64,000 bases of DNA. Source: Flavobacterium glaciei (GTDB lineage: Bacteria; Bacteroidota; Bacteroidia; Flavobacteriales; Flavobacteriaceae). Under the pieces are notes generated by a model. That model saw only the letters and a list, made by a program, of their open reading frames with translations. It did not search any database and was not told the DNA's origin. The stretch is from contig NZ_QQBA01000004.1 in NCBI RefSeq assembly GCF_003350545.1, positions 124,001 through 188,000 of the forward strand, read 5' to 3'. A program made the position numbers and the translations under genes. Shown here piece after piece: positions 17,807 through 26,864 of this stretch (its first letter is position 1; every line of letters starts with the position of its first letter).

Positions 17807-20068
17807 TCAATCAAAATGATAACGCAGTCCTATAAAAAAACGTCTTCCTTGATTGGGTCCGTACGCATAAGTAGGGTCAAAAGTGAGTGCGAATGGATTA
17901 TCGGCCGTAGGGAGTACCGCTCCTGAATTGTCAACTTGTACATTTTTATCAAAAGGATCATTGGAGCGAGCTATCAAGAACGGATTTCCACGATTGGGTG
18001 TCCAGTTGAGTAAGTTTTTGATACCGGTGTACAACTCTAGATTATGAATTTTTTTGAAAGTCATTTGTATGTTCTGAATGCTGTATGGTCTAGAAATTTC
18101 ACGACGCGGATCTAGATCGCTTAGCAAAGGCAAACGCATGGGTCCAGTAAGATTTCCTGTAAAATCAAAGGATAAAAACCAGCTTGAAATATCATAACTA
18201 AAGCCCCAGTTTAGGCTGTATCTTTCGGTAAATAATGGTCTCAAACTAACACCGTCTTGTGTGGTCATGGCATCAAAGTAACTGGTCCCAATGTTAGCTT
18301 TTAGTCCAAACGGGCTAACCCAATCGGCATTGGCACTGAGTCCGAAAATAGTGGAGTTACCGTTTAAATTATCATAAATTATTTGATTGGGGTTGATGTC
18401 GTAATTTGCAAAAATTCGGTTGGTGAAATAAGTGTACCAAGAAGCCAATTCAAGATTAACCACGCCCGCATTGGTCAATTTGAATTTTTTCAGATAATTT
18501 AAGTTCAGGTTGCATGAGGTTTCTGGTTTCAAGTTAGATTGAATCACGACTTCTCGAGCGCCAGACAAAGCTTGATGGTCTTCGGTAAAAAGGTTTACGA
18601 TTCTAAAACCCGTTCCAAAATTGAATCGTAAGATATCTGTTGGCGTTGGTTTGAATTTAAACGCAAAACGCGGTGTAAAAATGGAACCGTGATTGTCGTT
18701 GTAATCGTAGCGTAAGCCAATTAGTGTACTAGTTTTTTCATTATGCGTGATTTCATCTTGAGCAAAAATACTGTAGATTTTAGAATGATTCGCTGTTTTT
18801 GTTGCAGGCGTGTTGTCATTGTAAAATTGATATCTAAGTGCCGAACCAAAAAGAACCGAATGGTTGCTCCAGTTTTTGTCCCAAATGAATTGTCCAAATG
18901 CTATTTTTTGATTGGCCATAAAAATAGCATTTCCATAAACGGAGTTTTGGTCGTGACCAATAACTGAAAATTGAAAATACATTTTTTCGGCTACAGGAAG
19001 CTCGTATTTCCCTAAAAATTCATAGCGCGAAGTGTAAATGCTTTCGCCATACACTTGGTCTCCGCCTCTAAAACTCTTGTTCCATTGCATTTCTCCGCCC
19101 CAACGGTCTTCATAAAGGTAGCGAGAAACAAGGCTAAATTCTTTTTTAGAAGCTCTGTTGATGTTTATTTTAGAGAAAAAAGAAGTTCTGTTTTGCAAAG
19201 AAACATCGGTAAAATTGTCTTTGTTGTTGTCAACAGGATTGTTGTAAGTGAAATAATTTACACCAAATAGGGCAGTAACCTTGGAACCAATATTGGCTTT
19301 ATAACCAAGGTCAACATTCGTTTCGAGCCAAGATGTAGTAAAAACATCGGCTGTAAATAAAGGTACTGCGAACGGTTTTTTAGTAATAATGTTAATTAAA
19401 CCGCCTACCGCCTCGCTGCCGTATAGTGTAGATGCCGCGCCCTTTACTACTTCTATTTTATCAATCATGGCATTTGGAATGCCTGAAAGCCCGTAAACCG
19501 TGCCGAGAGCGCTCACAATAGGCATCCCGTCAATAGTGACCATGGTGTAAGGGCCGTCAAGTCCGTTAATGCGAATGTCACCCGTATTACACACATTGCA
19601 ATTGTTTTGAGGTCGTAAACCATTTACGTTTTGCAAGGCATCCAAGACATTGCTGGTTGGGTTTTGTTTTAAAAAAGTCGCCGAAATAATCTCAACAGGA
19701 ACGGGATTTTCAAGTCTTTTTACGGGTTTAAGTGTTCCTGAAACTACGACTTCGTCTAGTTGATTTTCAGTGCTTTCAAGTTCAAAATTTAGAATATTGT
19801 TATGATTAATTTTGACCGATATATTCTTTTTTAAAGTTTGAAAACCTTCAGCTACAATTTGTATTTTATAATCTCCTACAGCAATATTCTCGATGCTGTA
19901 TTTTCCTAAACTATCTGTTTGGGTGATGTATTTTGTTCCAATTAGAAAAACACGAGCATCCGTAATTACTTTTTTTTCGGATACAACAAATCCCGATAAA
20001 TTCGTTTTTTCTTGGCTGTAGCCAAAGTGAAATATTAAAATTGCCAACAATGCATATAGTTTTTTCAC
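17807..20068 (-). CDS. TonB-dependent outer-membrane receptor with carboxypeptidase-like N-terminal domain
   Basis: Energy-coupled outer-membrane importer, probably for a metal or metal complex given its neighbours (DtxR-type regulator, ZIP transporter). The frame is open to a TTG at 20092, but GTG at 20068 gives a clean signal peptide (MKKLYALLAILIFHFGYSQ) and leaves the operator outside the gene, so GTG is chosen (753 residues). Domains: signal; CarboxypepD_reg-like beta domain (about 25-105); plug; 22-strand barrel ending GLRYHFD. The plug has the unusual motif CNVCNTGD, a CxxC that could bind metal. The ligand is not determined by sequence. Confidence 0.88.
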   Translation of the reverse strand: MKKLYALLAILIFHFGYSQEKTNLSGFVVSEKKVITDARVFLIGTKYITQTDSLGKYSIENIAVGDYKIQIVAEGFQTLKKNISVKINHNNILNFELESTENQLDEVVVSGTLKPVKRLENPVPVEIISATFLKQNPTSNVLDALQNVNGLRPQNNCNVCNTGDIRINGLDGPYTMVTIDGMPIVSALGTVYGLSGIPNAMIDKIEVVKGAASTLYGSEAVGGLINIITKKPFAVPLFTADVFTTSWLETNVDLGYKANIGSKVTALFGVNYFTYNNPVDNNKDNFTDVSLQNRTSFFSKININRASKKEFSLVSRYLYEDRWGGEMQWNKSFRGGDQVYGESIYTSRYEFLGKYELPVAEKMYFQFSVIGHDQNSVYGNAIFMANQKIAFGQFIWDKNWSNHSVLFGSALRYQFYNDNTPATKTANHSKIYSIFAQDEITHNEKTSTLIGLRYDYNDNHGSIFTPRFAFKFKPTPTDILRFNFGTGFRIVNLFTEDHQALSGAREVVIQSNLKPETSCNLNLNYLKKFKLTNAGVVNLELASWYTYFTNRIFANYDINPNQIIYDNLNGNSTIFGLSANADWVSPFGLKANIGTSYFDAMTTQDGVSLRPLFTERYSLNWGFSYDISSWFLSFDFTGNLTGPMRLPLLSDLDPRREISRPYSIQNIQMTFKKIHNLELYTGIKNLLNWTPNRGNPFLIARSNDPFDKNVQVDNSGAVLPTADNPFALTFDPTYAYGPNQGRRFFIGLRYHFD

Positions 20069-20083
20069 AATGCTTAATTTAAA

Positions 20084-20120
20084 TTTAGACAAATCTAAAA
20101 ATTATATTTTGCAAAACAAA
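20084..20120 (-). promoter_or_regulatory. TonB-receptor promoter with a DtxR-type operator on the -7 box
   Basis: Minus-strand promoter TTTG (20117-20120), 19-bp spacer, TAGATTTG (20090-20097). The palindrome TTTAGACAAATCTAAA at 20084-20099 has perfect 6-bp arms and covers the whole -7 box, so a bound repressor would block the promoter. Related sites occur at the FecA-like and feoA promoters. Assigning it to the adjacent regulator is inference. Confidence 0.7.
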
Positions 20121-20137
20121 TTTTTTAATTACATTTG
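20107..20137 (+). promoter_or_regulatory. Promoter of the dtxR-ZIP operon
   Basis: TTTTG (20107-20111), an 18-bp spacer, and TACATTTG (20130-20137); a full consensus match. Divergent from and overlapping the receptor promoter, with a leader of about 60 nt before the regulator ATG. Confidence 0.75.
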
Positions 20138-20204
20138 TATCAATAACTTAATCGATGTCGAAAATAACTTGAAATTAAAACGTTAATATTCAATCTTCAA
20201 TCAA

Positions 20205-20852
20205 ATGACTTTTTCAGAAGAAAACTATCTCAAAACCATTTACCATCTTACTGCAATTTCTGATATTGACGTCAGTACCAATGCCATTGCTGAGAAAATG
20301 GAAACCAAAGCATCATCCGTTACTGACATGCTAAAGAAACTCTCCGAAAAAGATTTAGTGAATTACATAAAATACCAAGGTGTTTCACTTACTGATAAAG
20401 GAAAATTGGCGGCGAAGATGATCGTTAGAAAGCACCGACTTTGGGAATGTTTTCTCGTAGAGAAACTAGATTTTTCTTGGGATGAGGTTCACGATATCGC
20501 TGAACAATTGGAACACATCAAATCCGAAAAACTCATCAATAAATTGGATGATTTTTTAGGCAATCCTACTGAAGATCCGCATGGAGACCCTATTCCTGAT
20601 GCACAAGGAAGAATTATAAAAGTAGAAAAACAACTGCTTTCTGAATTTGATAAAAACCAAATCGGGATTTGTGTGGGTGTCAAGGATACTTCCTCTGATT
20701 TCTTAAAGTATTTAGACAAACAAGAAATTGCTTTGGGTTCCCAAATTGAAATTATCGAAAAGGAAAGTTTCGATTCCTCTTTTAGAATCCGTGTTGGATC
20801 TAAAGAATTAACCGTTTCAAATAAAATAGCCAGTAATATTTATATCAAATAA
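20205..20852 (+). CDS. DtxR/MntR-family metal-dependent transcriptional regulator
   Basis: Metal-sensing repressor. The 215-residue protein has an N-terminal winged helix (IAEKMETKASSVTDMLKKL as the HTH, residues about 24-42) and the dimerisation and metal-binding domain with RKHRLWECFL and HIKSEKLINKLDDFLG. The metal-site-like segment PTEDPHGDPIPD lies near residue 122, with a C-terminal FeoA/SH3-like domain (about 140-215). The HxxxC/E metal ligands cannot be sorted into iron or manganese type by eye. It is divergent from a TonB receptor and 2 bp upstream of a ZIP transporter. It probably controls both, and the feoAB and FecA-like genes nearby. Confidence 0.9.
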   Translation: MTFSEENYLKTIYHLTAISDIDVSTNAIAEKMETKASSVTDMLKKLSEKDLVNYIKYQGVSLTDKGKLAAKMIVRKHRLWECFLVEKLDFSWDEVHDIAEQLEHIKSEKLINKLDDFLGNPTEDPHGDPIPDAQGRIIKVEKQLLSEFDKNQIGICVGVKDTSSDFLKYLDKQEIALGSQIEIIEKESFDSSFRIRVGSKELTVSNKIASNIYIK

Positions 20853-20854
20853 TT

Positions 20855-21673
20855 ATGTTTCAATCTATAGTAGATTATTTTACAAGTATCGACCCAATTC
20901 TAGCTGCGTTGTATGCGAGTTTGTTCACATGGTTTTTAACCGCATTAGGAGCTTCTTTTGTTTTTATGTTTAAAACCATGAATAGAACGGTTCTTGACGG
21001 AATGCTCGGATTTACCGGAGGTGTTATGGTTGCAGCCAGTTTTTGGAGTTTATTAGCTCCAGCAATAGAAATGACTGGTGGCGAGGGTTTTGCAAAAGTG
21101 ATTCCAGCAGCTTTTGGTTTTTTCTTGGGAGCGCTTTTCATTTTCGGAATCGATAAAGTATTGCCGCATCTTCACATCAATTTTAAAGTTACTGAAGGAA
21201 TTAAATCGCCTTGGCAACGTACGACCTTGCTAGTTTCGGCAATTACATTGCACAATATTCCGGAAGGATTGGCGGTTGGAGTTCTCTTTGGAGGTGTTGC
21301 TGCTGGGATTCCAGAAGCTTCGATTGCGGGCGCAGTTACCTTAGCGATTGGTATTGGAATTCAGAATTTTCCGGAAGGAATTGCAGTTGCTATGCCGTTG
21401 CGACGTATGGGAATGAGCCGATGGAAAAGTTTTATGTATGGTCAATCTTCAGCATTGGTAGAGCCAGTTGCTGCAGTTTTAGGTGCTTTTGCAGTTACTT
21501 TTTTCACCCCTATTTTACCTTACGCTTTGGCTTTTGCCGCAGGTGCTATGATTTTTGTAGTAGTTGAAGAAGTAATTCCGGAAACGCAACAGGATAAAAA
21601 TACAGATATCGCTACCTTGGGATTCGTTGGAGGATTTATTGTGATGATGGTCTTGGACGTAGCTTTGGGTTAG
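20855..21673 (+). CDS. ZIP-family divalent metal transporter
   Basis: Inner-membrane metal importer of the ZIP/ZupT type, 272 residues with about eight hydrophobic segments. The binuclear metal site is visible: HNIPEGLAVG near residue 132 and NFPEGIAVAMP near residue 169, with GQSSALVEPVAA and VVEEVIPETQ further on. The His-rich cytoplasmic loop of many ZIPs is reduced to PHLHINF. It starts 2 bp after the regulator stop, so they share one mRNA. The substrate could be zinc, iron or manganese; co-expression with a DtxR-type regulator favours iron or manganese. Confidence 0.9.
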   Translation: MFQSIVDYFTSIDPILAALYASLFTWFLTALGASFVFMFKTMNRTVLDGMLGFTGGVMVAASFWSLLAPAIEMTGGEGFAKVIPAAFGFFLGALFIFGIDKVLPHLHINFKVTEGIKSPWQRTTLLVSAITLHNIPEGLAVGVLFGGVAAGIPEASIAGAVTLAIGIGIQNFPEGIAVAMPLRRMGMSRWKSFMYGQSSALVEPVAAVLGAFAVTFFTPILPYALAFAAGAMIFVVVEEVIPETQQDKNTDIATLGFVGGFIVMMVLDVALG

Positions 21674-21692
21674 TTTCTTCATTTTTAAAGGA

Positions 21693-21725
21693 TTGTTAAC
21701 TAAATATTACTTAGATTTATCTTTA
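21693..21725 (+). promoter_or_regulatory. Promoter of the small secreted protein gene
   Basis: TTG (21693-21695), a 22-bp spacer, and TATCTTTA (21718-21725), 11 bp before the ATG at 21737. Confidence 0.55.
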
Positions 21726-21736
21726 AAATATAACAA

Positions 21737-22153
21737 ATGAAAAAGTCAGTATATTTACTTTTTATGATCATTAGCAGTTTAGCTTTGGCGCAAAGCCCAA
21801 AACCAGAAAAAGTTAAATACGTGATCATAAAGCAAAAAGTATGTCCCAATCAAAAAGGATTTCAGTTGGTTTTAAAAGCGATTGCTACTGATTCTAGATG
21901 TCCAGAAGGTGTAACCTGCATTTGGGCGGGAGAAGTTAGTGCTGTTATTTTGGTGTACAAAGATTCAAAATTAATTGAAGAAGCTACTTTAGTATTTTTG
22001 ATGAAAAACGAAGAATACAATAAAAAGTGGTTTTCTAATTATTTACCTGAAAAACAAAAGAAAATAAAAAGCATTGTTGTAGTTCCGTATCCAAAAGAGG
22101 GAAGCAAGATTAATCCTGAAGAGTATTATATGAGAATTGGATATCTAAAGTAA
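21737..22153 (+). CDS. Small secreted protein with paired cysteines, function unknown
   Basis: A 138-residue exported protein with a cleavable signal (MKKSVYLLFMIISSLALAQS). The most distinctive segment is DSRCPEGVTCIWAGEVSA near residues 54-71, with two cysteines five residues apart that probably form a disulfide, as in other small Bacteroidota periplasmic proteins. The rest is beta-rich. It has its own promoter after the dtxR-ZIP pair and converges on a Cys-rich mini-gene. A role in the metal block is possible only by position. Confidence 0.72.
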   Translation: MKKSVYLLFMIISSLALAQSPKPEKVKYVIIKQKVCPNQKGFQLVLKAIATDSRCPEGVTCIWAGEVSAVILVYKDSKLIEEATLVFLMKNEEYNKKWFSNYLPEKQKKIKSIVVVPYPKEGSKINPEEYYMRIGYLK

Positions 22154-22155
22154 TT

Positions 22156-22284
22156 TTAGTTACAACCACAATCACCACTACCGCAATCTTTATCCGATTT
22201 TTTCTTTTTGAAAAAGAATTTTTTAATCAAAAAAGCTAGTGCTACTGCGAGTGCTATAAAAGCTAAAATTTCTTGAAAATCCAT
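22156..22284 (-). CDS. FeoB-associated Cys-rich membrane mini-protein
   Basis: A 42-residue reading frame: MDFQEILAFIALAVALAFLI (one membrane segment), then a Lys/Phe-rich stretch, then the tail DKDCGSGDCGCN with three cysteines. This is the layout of the FeoB-associated Cys-rich membrane protein family, found near feoAB in many bacteria and thought to assist ferrous iron transport. Here it lies downstream of the FecA-like receptor on the same strand as feoAB, but behind a terminator hairpin (22299-22327). A TATATTTA sits 4 bp upstream of its ATG. The stop is 2 bp from the end of the convergent gene. Confidence 0.8.
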   Translation of the reverse strand: MDFQEILAFIALAVALAFLIKKFFFKKKKSDKDCGSGDCGCN

Positions 22285-22298
22285 ATAGTAAATATAAG

Positions 22299-22327
22299 AA
22301 AAAGCAACCCATTAAGGTTGCTTTTTT
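22299..22327 (-). terminator. Terminator of the FecA-like receptor gene
   Basis: Stem AAAAAGCAACC/GGTTGCTTTTT with the loop CATTAA and T-rich ends on both strands, about 100 bp after the receptor stop and 15 bp before the Cys-rich mini-gene. Can act in both directions. Confidence 0.8.
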
Positions 22328-22424
22328 GAGTTAAACTAATGACAAAGTTTTACAACTGTGTCTTGATTCTAAAGTTAATTCTAAAGATTTACTTCAGATT
22401 ATATTACTGTAATTTTATAATCAA

Positions 22425-24656
22425 TTAGAATTTTGCTCCTACAGAAATGTAAAATGTTCTTCCTTCTCCTGGTAAAATTCCTGGACCTGGATAACCTCCA
22501 GCTCTTCTAGTTGCGTAAGCTTCGTCAAAAACATTATTAACTCCTGCTCTAATGTTATAGTTTTCTAAGAACTTATATTCAGATGAAAAATCAACTACAT
22601 TGTATTTGTCTAACATTCCTGTAACTCCATTTGCTGATGGTGCCACTGTGTTATTGGCATCGGTAAATATTTTACCTGTTAAACGGTATTGTAAAGTAGT
22701 TGAGATGTTGTTTTTTCCCCAAGACAGTCCAAGATTATGAATGTAACGAGGCGCATTTTCAACTCTTTTTCCGTCAAGATTAGAACTTGTAATTACAGTA
22801 TTAGGAGGTGTTCCTGTTGCTGTAAAAGTTTCAAAATCTGTGTAGCGACTGTCAATAAAGCTCATCGAAGCAAAAAAGTCTACATTCCCTACTTTGTTGT
22901 CTACATCAAGAAAACGTGTAATGTTGATGTTAAAAAAGCTTTCAATACCCTTGTTTACTGTAGTTCCTAAATTTGTTCTGTATAAAAACGTCCCTTGTGA
23001 TGGATCATTATTGGTAAATTGTCTTACACCACCAATACGGTTATTGTACTGAAGGTAAAATAAACCGATATCAAAGTTGATGAAGTTGTTGATGTTTCCT
23101 CTGTATCCTATATCAGCGTTGTAACCACTTGCATCTTTTAAGTTTGGATCAATCACATCTGTAACTGCTGGAGGTGTTAAATCAGAGAAAAGTACTGGTC
23201 TATAAGCTTGTGATATATTAGCATACACATTAGTAGTACCAAATTTATATTCTAATCCTAGACCAAATAAGGCTTTGTTACGTACAATTGGTGCTGCATC
23301 AAAGTTTATATTTGTACCATTGGTTACAGCAAATAATCCAGCACCTCTTGAGGTAATGTGCTCAAAACGAACGCCTGGTGTTGCACTAAATTTTTCAGTA
23401 ACTCTAAATTGGTTTTCTGCAAAAAAGGCTACATTTTCTGTTTTGAATTGTATGTTTCTAGGATAATCAGCACTAACAGATAAATCAAAATCACTTGCTG
23501 TAGTACCATTTCCGTTTTGTTTACGAATGGTTGTTGCTTGGTAAGCACGTGCTCCAAATGCTAAGTTGTGTTTTGTTTTACCTAACTTGTACTTGTATAC
23601 ATTTCTGTTTTCAATACCAAAGTTCTCGTAAAAATCTCTATCTACGCGTCGGTTAGCATAGTTGTGTGTAGTGGGATTAATAGCGTCGGCTACATTAGGT
23701 GTTGCTGTAAATCCAACACTGTTTCGTTCCCCAACAAGGCCAAACAATTTAGTATTTGAGGTTAAATTCTCATTTATTTTAGTGTCTAATTGTAGCGAGA
23801 ATACATTCCATGGAGTTCCAAACCAGTTTCTATTGCGTAAAGACTGCTGTGGGTTGGCTTCAAATTGTGCATCTGTTAAACCTCCAGATTGCTTCATTTG
23901 GTAATCCATATTGGTAAACTCAGCAGAAATTTTAGTGTTTGGAGTAAAACGATATTCTAAGAAAGCATGTGTGTTGCGTACGGTATATTCTCCGTTTTGT
24001 CTCCATCCGTCAGCGCTTCTAGAGTGGTTGTATACATAGTACGAAAAGTTTTTTAAGGTCCCACCAATAGCGTTGTAGGAGCTCATTAAACCGTAACTTC
24101 CCACACTATTTTGAGTTTCAAAAGTAAATTTTTTCTTTGTTTCTCTTTTTAAAACATAGTTTAGCATTCCGCCAAACTGTGGTCCAAATTGCAATGAAGC
24201 ACCACCTCTAATCAATTCGATGGTTTCTACAGCTTCAAGAGGCGGGTTATAATAGGCTTCTGGATATCCAAAAACATCCGATGAAATGTCATAACCGTTT
24301 TGTCTAGTATTTAATTCCCAGCTTCTATTAGGGCTTAATCCTCTTACACCTACATTGATTTGTATTCCAGACCCCTCGTTTTCCCAAATGTTTACACCGG
24401 GTACTCTAGAAAAAACCTCACGTGTATTATTTGTTGCAAAGTTCCCGTTGATGTTAGAAAGTTTTAATATCTCATTTTTCTTTCCTGAAAACAGAACGTT
24501 TTCTTTTACCTCAGGCATTCTCTCTGGACTTTGAATTTTACCAGTCACAATCACTGGCAACAAAGTCTTAACAGTATCATTTAATGTTGGATTTATTTCC
24601 TGTGCAAATAAGCTTGTAGTAAGCAAACATAGTCCTATTGAAAAGGCATTTTTCAT
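22425..24656 (-). CDS. FecA-like TonB-dependent siderophore receptor
   Basis: Outer-membrane iron-complex importer of the Fe(III)-dicitrate/FecA type. The ATG at 24656 starts a signal peptide (MKNAFSIGLCLLTTSLFAQ); a longer frame to 24731 would include the promoter and is rejected. The 743-residue protein has no carboxypeptidase-like domain. The plug has VPGVNIWENEGSGIQINVGV, RGLSPNRSWELNTRQNGYDI and IELIRGGASLQFGPQFGGML, typical of FecA-like proteins, and the barrel ends FYISVGAKF. It sits 105 bp downstream of feoB but has its own promoter with two palindromes. Confidence 0.88.
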   Translation of the reverse strand: MKNAFSIGLCLLTTSLFAQEINPTLNDTVKTLLPVIVTGKIQSPERMPEVKENVLFSGKKNEILKLSNINGNFATNNTREVFSRVPGVNIWENEGSGIQINVGVRGLSPNRSWELNTRQNGYDISSDVFGYPEAYYNPPLEAVETIELIRGGASLQFGPQFGGMLNYVLKRETKKKFTFETQNSVGSYGLMSSYNAIGGTLKNFSYYVYNHSRSADGWRQNGEYTVRNTHAFLEYRFTPNTKISAEFTNMDYQMKQSGGLTDAQFEANPQQSLRNRNWFGTPWNVFSLQLDTKINENLTSNTKLFGLVGERNSVGFTATPNVADAINPTTHNYANRRVDRDFYENFGIENRNVYKYKLGKTKHNLAFGARAYQATTIRKQNGNGTTASDFDLSVSADYPRNIQFKTENVAFFAENQFRVTEKFSATPGVRFEHITSRGAGLFAVTNGTNINFDAAPIVRNKALFGLGLEYKFGTTNVYANISQAYRPVLFSDLTPPAVTDVIDPNLKDASGYNADIGYRGNINNFINFDIGLFYLQYNNRIGGVRQFTNNDPSQGTFLYRTNLGTTVNKGIESFFNINITRFLDVDNKVGNVDFFASMSFIDSRYTDFETFTATGTPPNTVITSSNLDGKRVENAPRYIHNLGLSWGKNNISTTLQYRLTGKIFTDANNTVAPSANGVTGMLDKYNVVDFSSEYKFLENYNIRAGVNNVFDEAYATRRAGGYPGPGILPGEGRTFYISVGAKF

Positions 24657-24666
24657 ATTATCTTTA

Positions 24667-24724
24667 TTTAGATTAAATCTACGGTGCAAAGATAAATCTG
24701 AAATGTTATTTAGACAAATTAAAA
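24667..24724 (-). promoter_or_regulatory. FecA-like receptor promoter with two metal-regulator-type palindromes
   Basis: Minus-strand promoter TTTG (24715-24718), 20-bp spacer, TATCTTTG (24687-24694). TTTAGACAAATTAAAA at 24709-24724 overlaps the -33 box and matches the receptor operator at 20084 in 14 of 16 positions. TTTAGATTAAATCTAC at 24667-24682 lies at the transcription start and holds the palindrome TAGAT-TAA-ATCTA. Confidence 0.65.
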
Positions 24725-24761
24725 ATAACAAAAATTAAAAATTTAACATTTGTCGAATGTT

Positions 24762-26864
24762 TTACTTCAAAATTTGATATGCGAGCAATGCTACTACATA
24801 AGCAAATCCTGACATAAAAATTAATTGACCTGCTGGCCATTTCCAAGAGTTGGTTTCTTTTTTAGTAACCGCTAGCGTACTGGCGCACTGCATAGCAAAA
24901 GCATAAAATAACAGTAACGATATTCCTGAGGCGAAGTTGAAAATCTTTTCTCCGGTAACGGGATTGATTTCGGCAGCCATTTTGTTTTTGATGGTCACTT
25001 CATTATCACTTCCGCCCACGCTGTAAATCGTGGCTAATGTACCTACAAAAACTTCTCTGGCAGCAAAGGAACTGATGATAGCAATTCCTATTTTCCAGTC
25101 GTAACCTAAAGGTGAAATGGCTGGTTCGATGGCTTTTCCCATAATTCCAATATAGGAGTTTTCTAGTTTTTGAGAAGCGACAGCATTTTCAAATTCGGCT
25201 GCTGCCAATGGTTTGTTGATGGTGTTTTGAGTAATAATTTGCTCGGCATTATTGAATTTTTCTCCTGGTCCGTAAGAAGCGAGAAACCACAAAACAATCG
25301 AAATAGCAAGAATTATTTTACCGGCACCAAAAATAAAGGACTTTGTTTTTTCGATTACATTGATACCTACATTCTTGAAAAGGGGTAATTTATAATTCGG
25401 CATTTCTACCACGAAGTATGTTTTTCCTTTTATTTTTAGAATTTTATTCAAAATATATGCAGAGAAAATAGCCATTCCAAAACCTAGAAGATACAACAAC
25501 ATCAATGTCATTCCTTGCATGTTTAGAAGTCCAAAAACACGATTGTCTGGAATTACCAATGCAATAATAATAGCGTAAACCGGTAACCTAGCAGAACAAG
25601 TGGTGAATGGAGTTACCAAAATAGTAATCAGTCTTTCCTTCCAGTTCTCGATATTTCTGGTAGCCATAATTGCAGGAATCGCACAAGCGGTTCCAGAAAT
25701 AAGTGGTACTACACTTTTGCCTGATAAACCAAATTTTCGCATGATTTTGTCCATCAGGAAAACTACACGGCTCATATAACCGCTCTCTTCAAGTATCGAA
25801 ATAAACATGAACAGAAAGGCGATTTGTGGAATAAATATCAAAATTCCTCCAATTCCGGGGATGATTCCTTGCGAAATCAGGTTGGTTAAAACTCCCGCTG
25901 GCAATTCTTCAGCAGCAAGTGTGCTCAAAGAGGCAAAGGAAGCGTCGATAAAATCCATAGGTATCTTAGACCATTCGAAAATAGATTGGAAAATAACGAA
26001 TAAAATCAAAAAGAAAATAACGTAACCCCAAACTTTATGGGTCAGCACGCGATCGAGTTTGCTGCGGTAATCTCTTGCTACTGAGGAATCAATCTTTAGT
26101 CCCACTTTCAAAACATCATTGATGAATTGATAGCGTTTTATGGTTTCTTTTTGCTGAAGACGTTTTAAATCAGAGTGCGATTTTGTAAATGAACTTCGGA
26201 TTTCATTTCGTTCTAAATTCAAGAAATTTACGTCTTGCGTAATGACTAACCATAATTTATACAAGAGTTGATTGGGGAATGCTTTGCGCAAACTGTTGAA
26301 ATAATCAGGATCAATTACTGAAGCATTTAGGCAAGGTTCGCTTGAAATAGTTCTGTAACTTACTATCAAATTTTTCAATTCATCAATTCCATATCCTTTA
26401 CGTGAACTAACCAAGGCAATCTTTGTTTTTAAGTGTTCCTCAAGATATGGGATGTCCAGCGAAATCCCTTTAAACTTCATTCTGTCAGCCATGTTTATGA
26501 CTAATATTGTTGGGATTTCAAGGTCTTTTATTTGGGTAAAAAGAAGTAAATTTCGTTTTAAATTTTCTACATCGGTAACTACAAGCGCTACGTCAGGATA
26601 TAATTTGTCGTTTTTGTTCAGTAATAATTCAATGACTACATTTTCATCAATAGAACTGGCATTCAAACTATATGTTCCGGGTAAGTCCAGAATATTTGCC
26701 TTTATATTATTAGGTAATTTGCAGAAACCTATCTTTTTTTCAACAGTAATTCCAGGATAATTCCCTACTTGTTGATTTAAACCCGTAAGCTGATTGAAAA
26801 CGGAAGTTTTGCCCACATTCGGATTCCCGATTAAAGCGACATTAATGTTTTGTTTGCTTACCAT
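24762..26864 (-). CDS. feoB: Ferrous iron transporter B
   Basis: Inner-membrane Fe(II) permease driven or gated by a G-protein domain. The 700-residue protein has an N-terminal GTPase with G1 GNPNVGKTS (12-20), G3 DLPGTYS and G4 NMAD, then a GDI-like helical region. The membrane part has two Gate segments (IPQIAFLFMFISILEESGYM and SGTACAIPAIMATRN in the first half, FAAREVFVGTLATIYS in the second). It overlaps feoA by 7 bp. Length is at the short end for FeoB (usually about 700-770), with no sign of truncation. Confidence 0.96.
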   Translation of the reverse strand: MVSKQNINVALIGNPNVGKTSVFNQLTGLNQQVGNYPGITVEKKIGFCKLPNNIKANILDLPGTYSLNASSIDENVVIELLLNKNDKLYPDVALVVTDVENLKRNLLLFTQIKDLEIPTILVINMADRMKFKGISLDIPYLEEHLKTKIALVSSRKGYGIDELKNLIVSYRTISSEPCLNASVIDPDYFNSLRKAFPNQLLYKLWLVITQDVNFLNLERNEIRSSFTKSHSDLKRLQQKETIKRYQFINDVLKVGLKIDSSVARDYRSKLDRVLTHKVWGYVIFFLILFVIFQSIFEWSKIPMDFIDASFASLSTLAAEELPAGVLTNLISQGIIPGIGGILIFIPQIAFLFMFISILEESGYMSRVVFLMDKIMRKFGLSGKSVVPLISGTACAIPAIMATRNIENWKERLITILVTPFTTCSARLPVYAIIIALVIPDNRVFGLLNMQGMTLMLLYLLGFGMAIFSAYILNKILKIKGKTYFVVEMPNYKLPLFKNVGINVIEKTKSFIFGAGKIILAISIVLWFLASYGPGEKFNNAEQIITQNTINKPLAAAEFENAVASQKLENSYIGIMGKAIEPAISPLGYDWKIGIAIISSFAAREVFVGTLATIYSVGGSDNEVTIKNKMAAEINPVTGEKIFNFASGISLLLFYAFAMQCASTLAVTKKETNSWKWPAGQLIFMSGFAYVVALLAYQILK

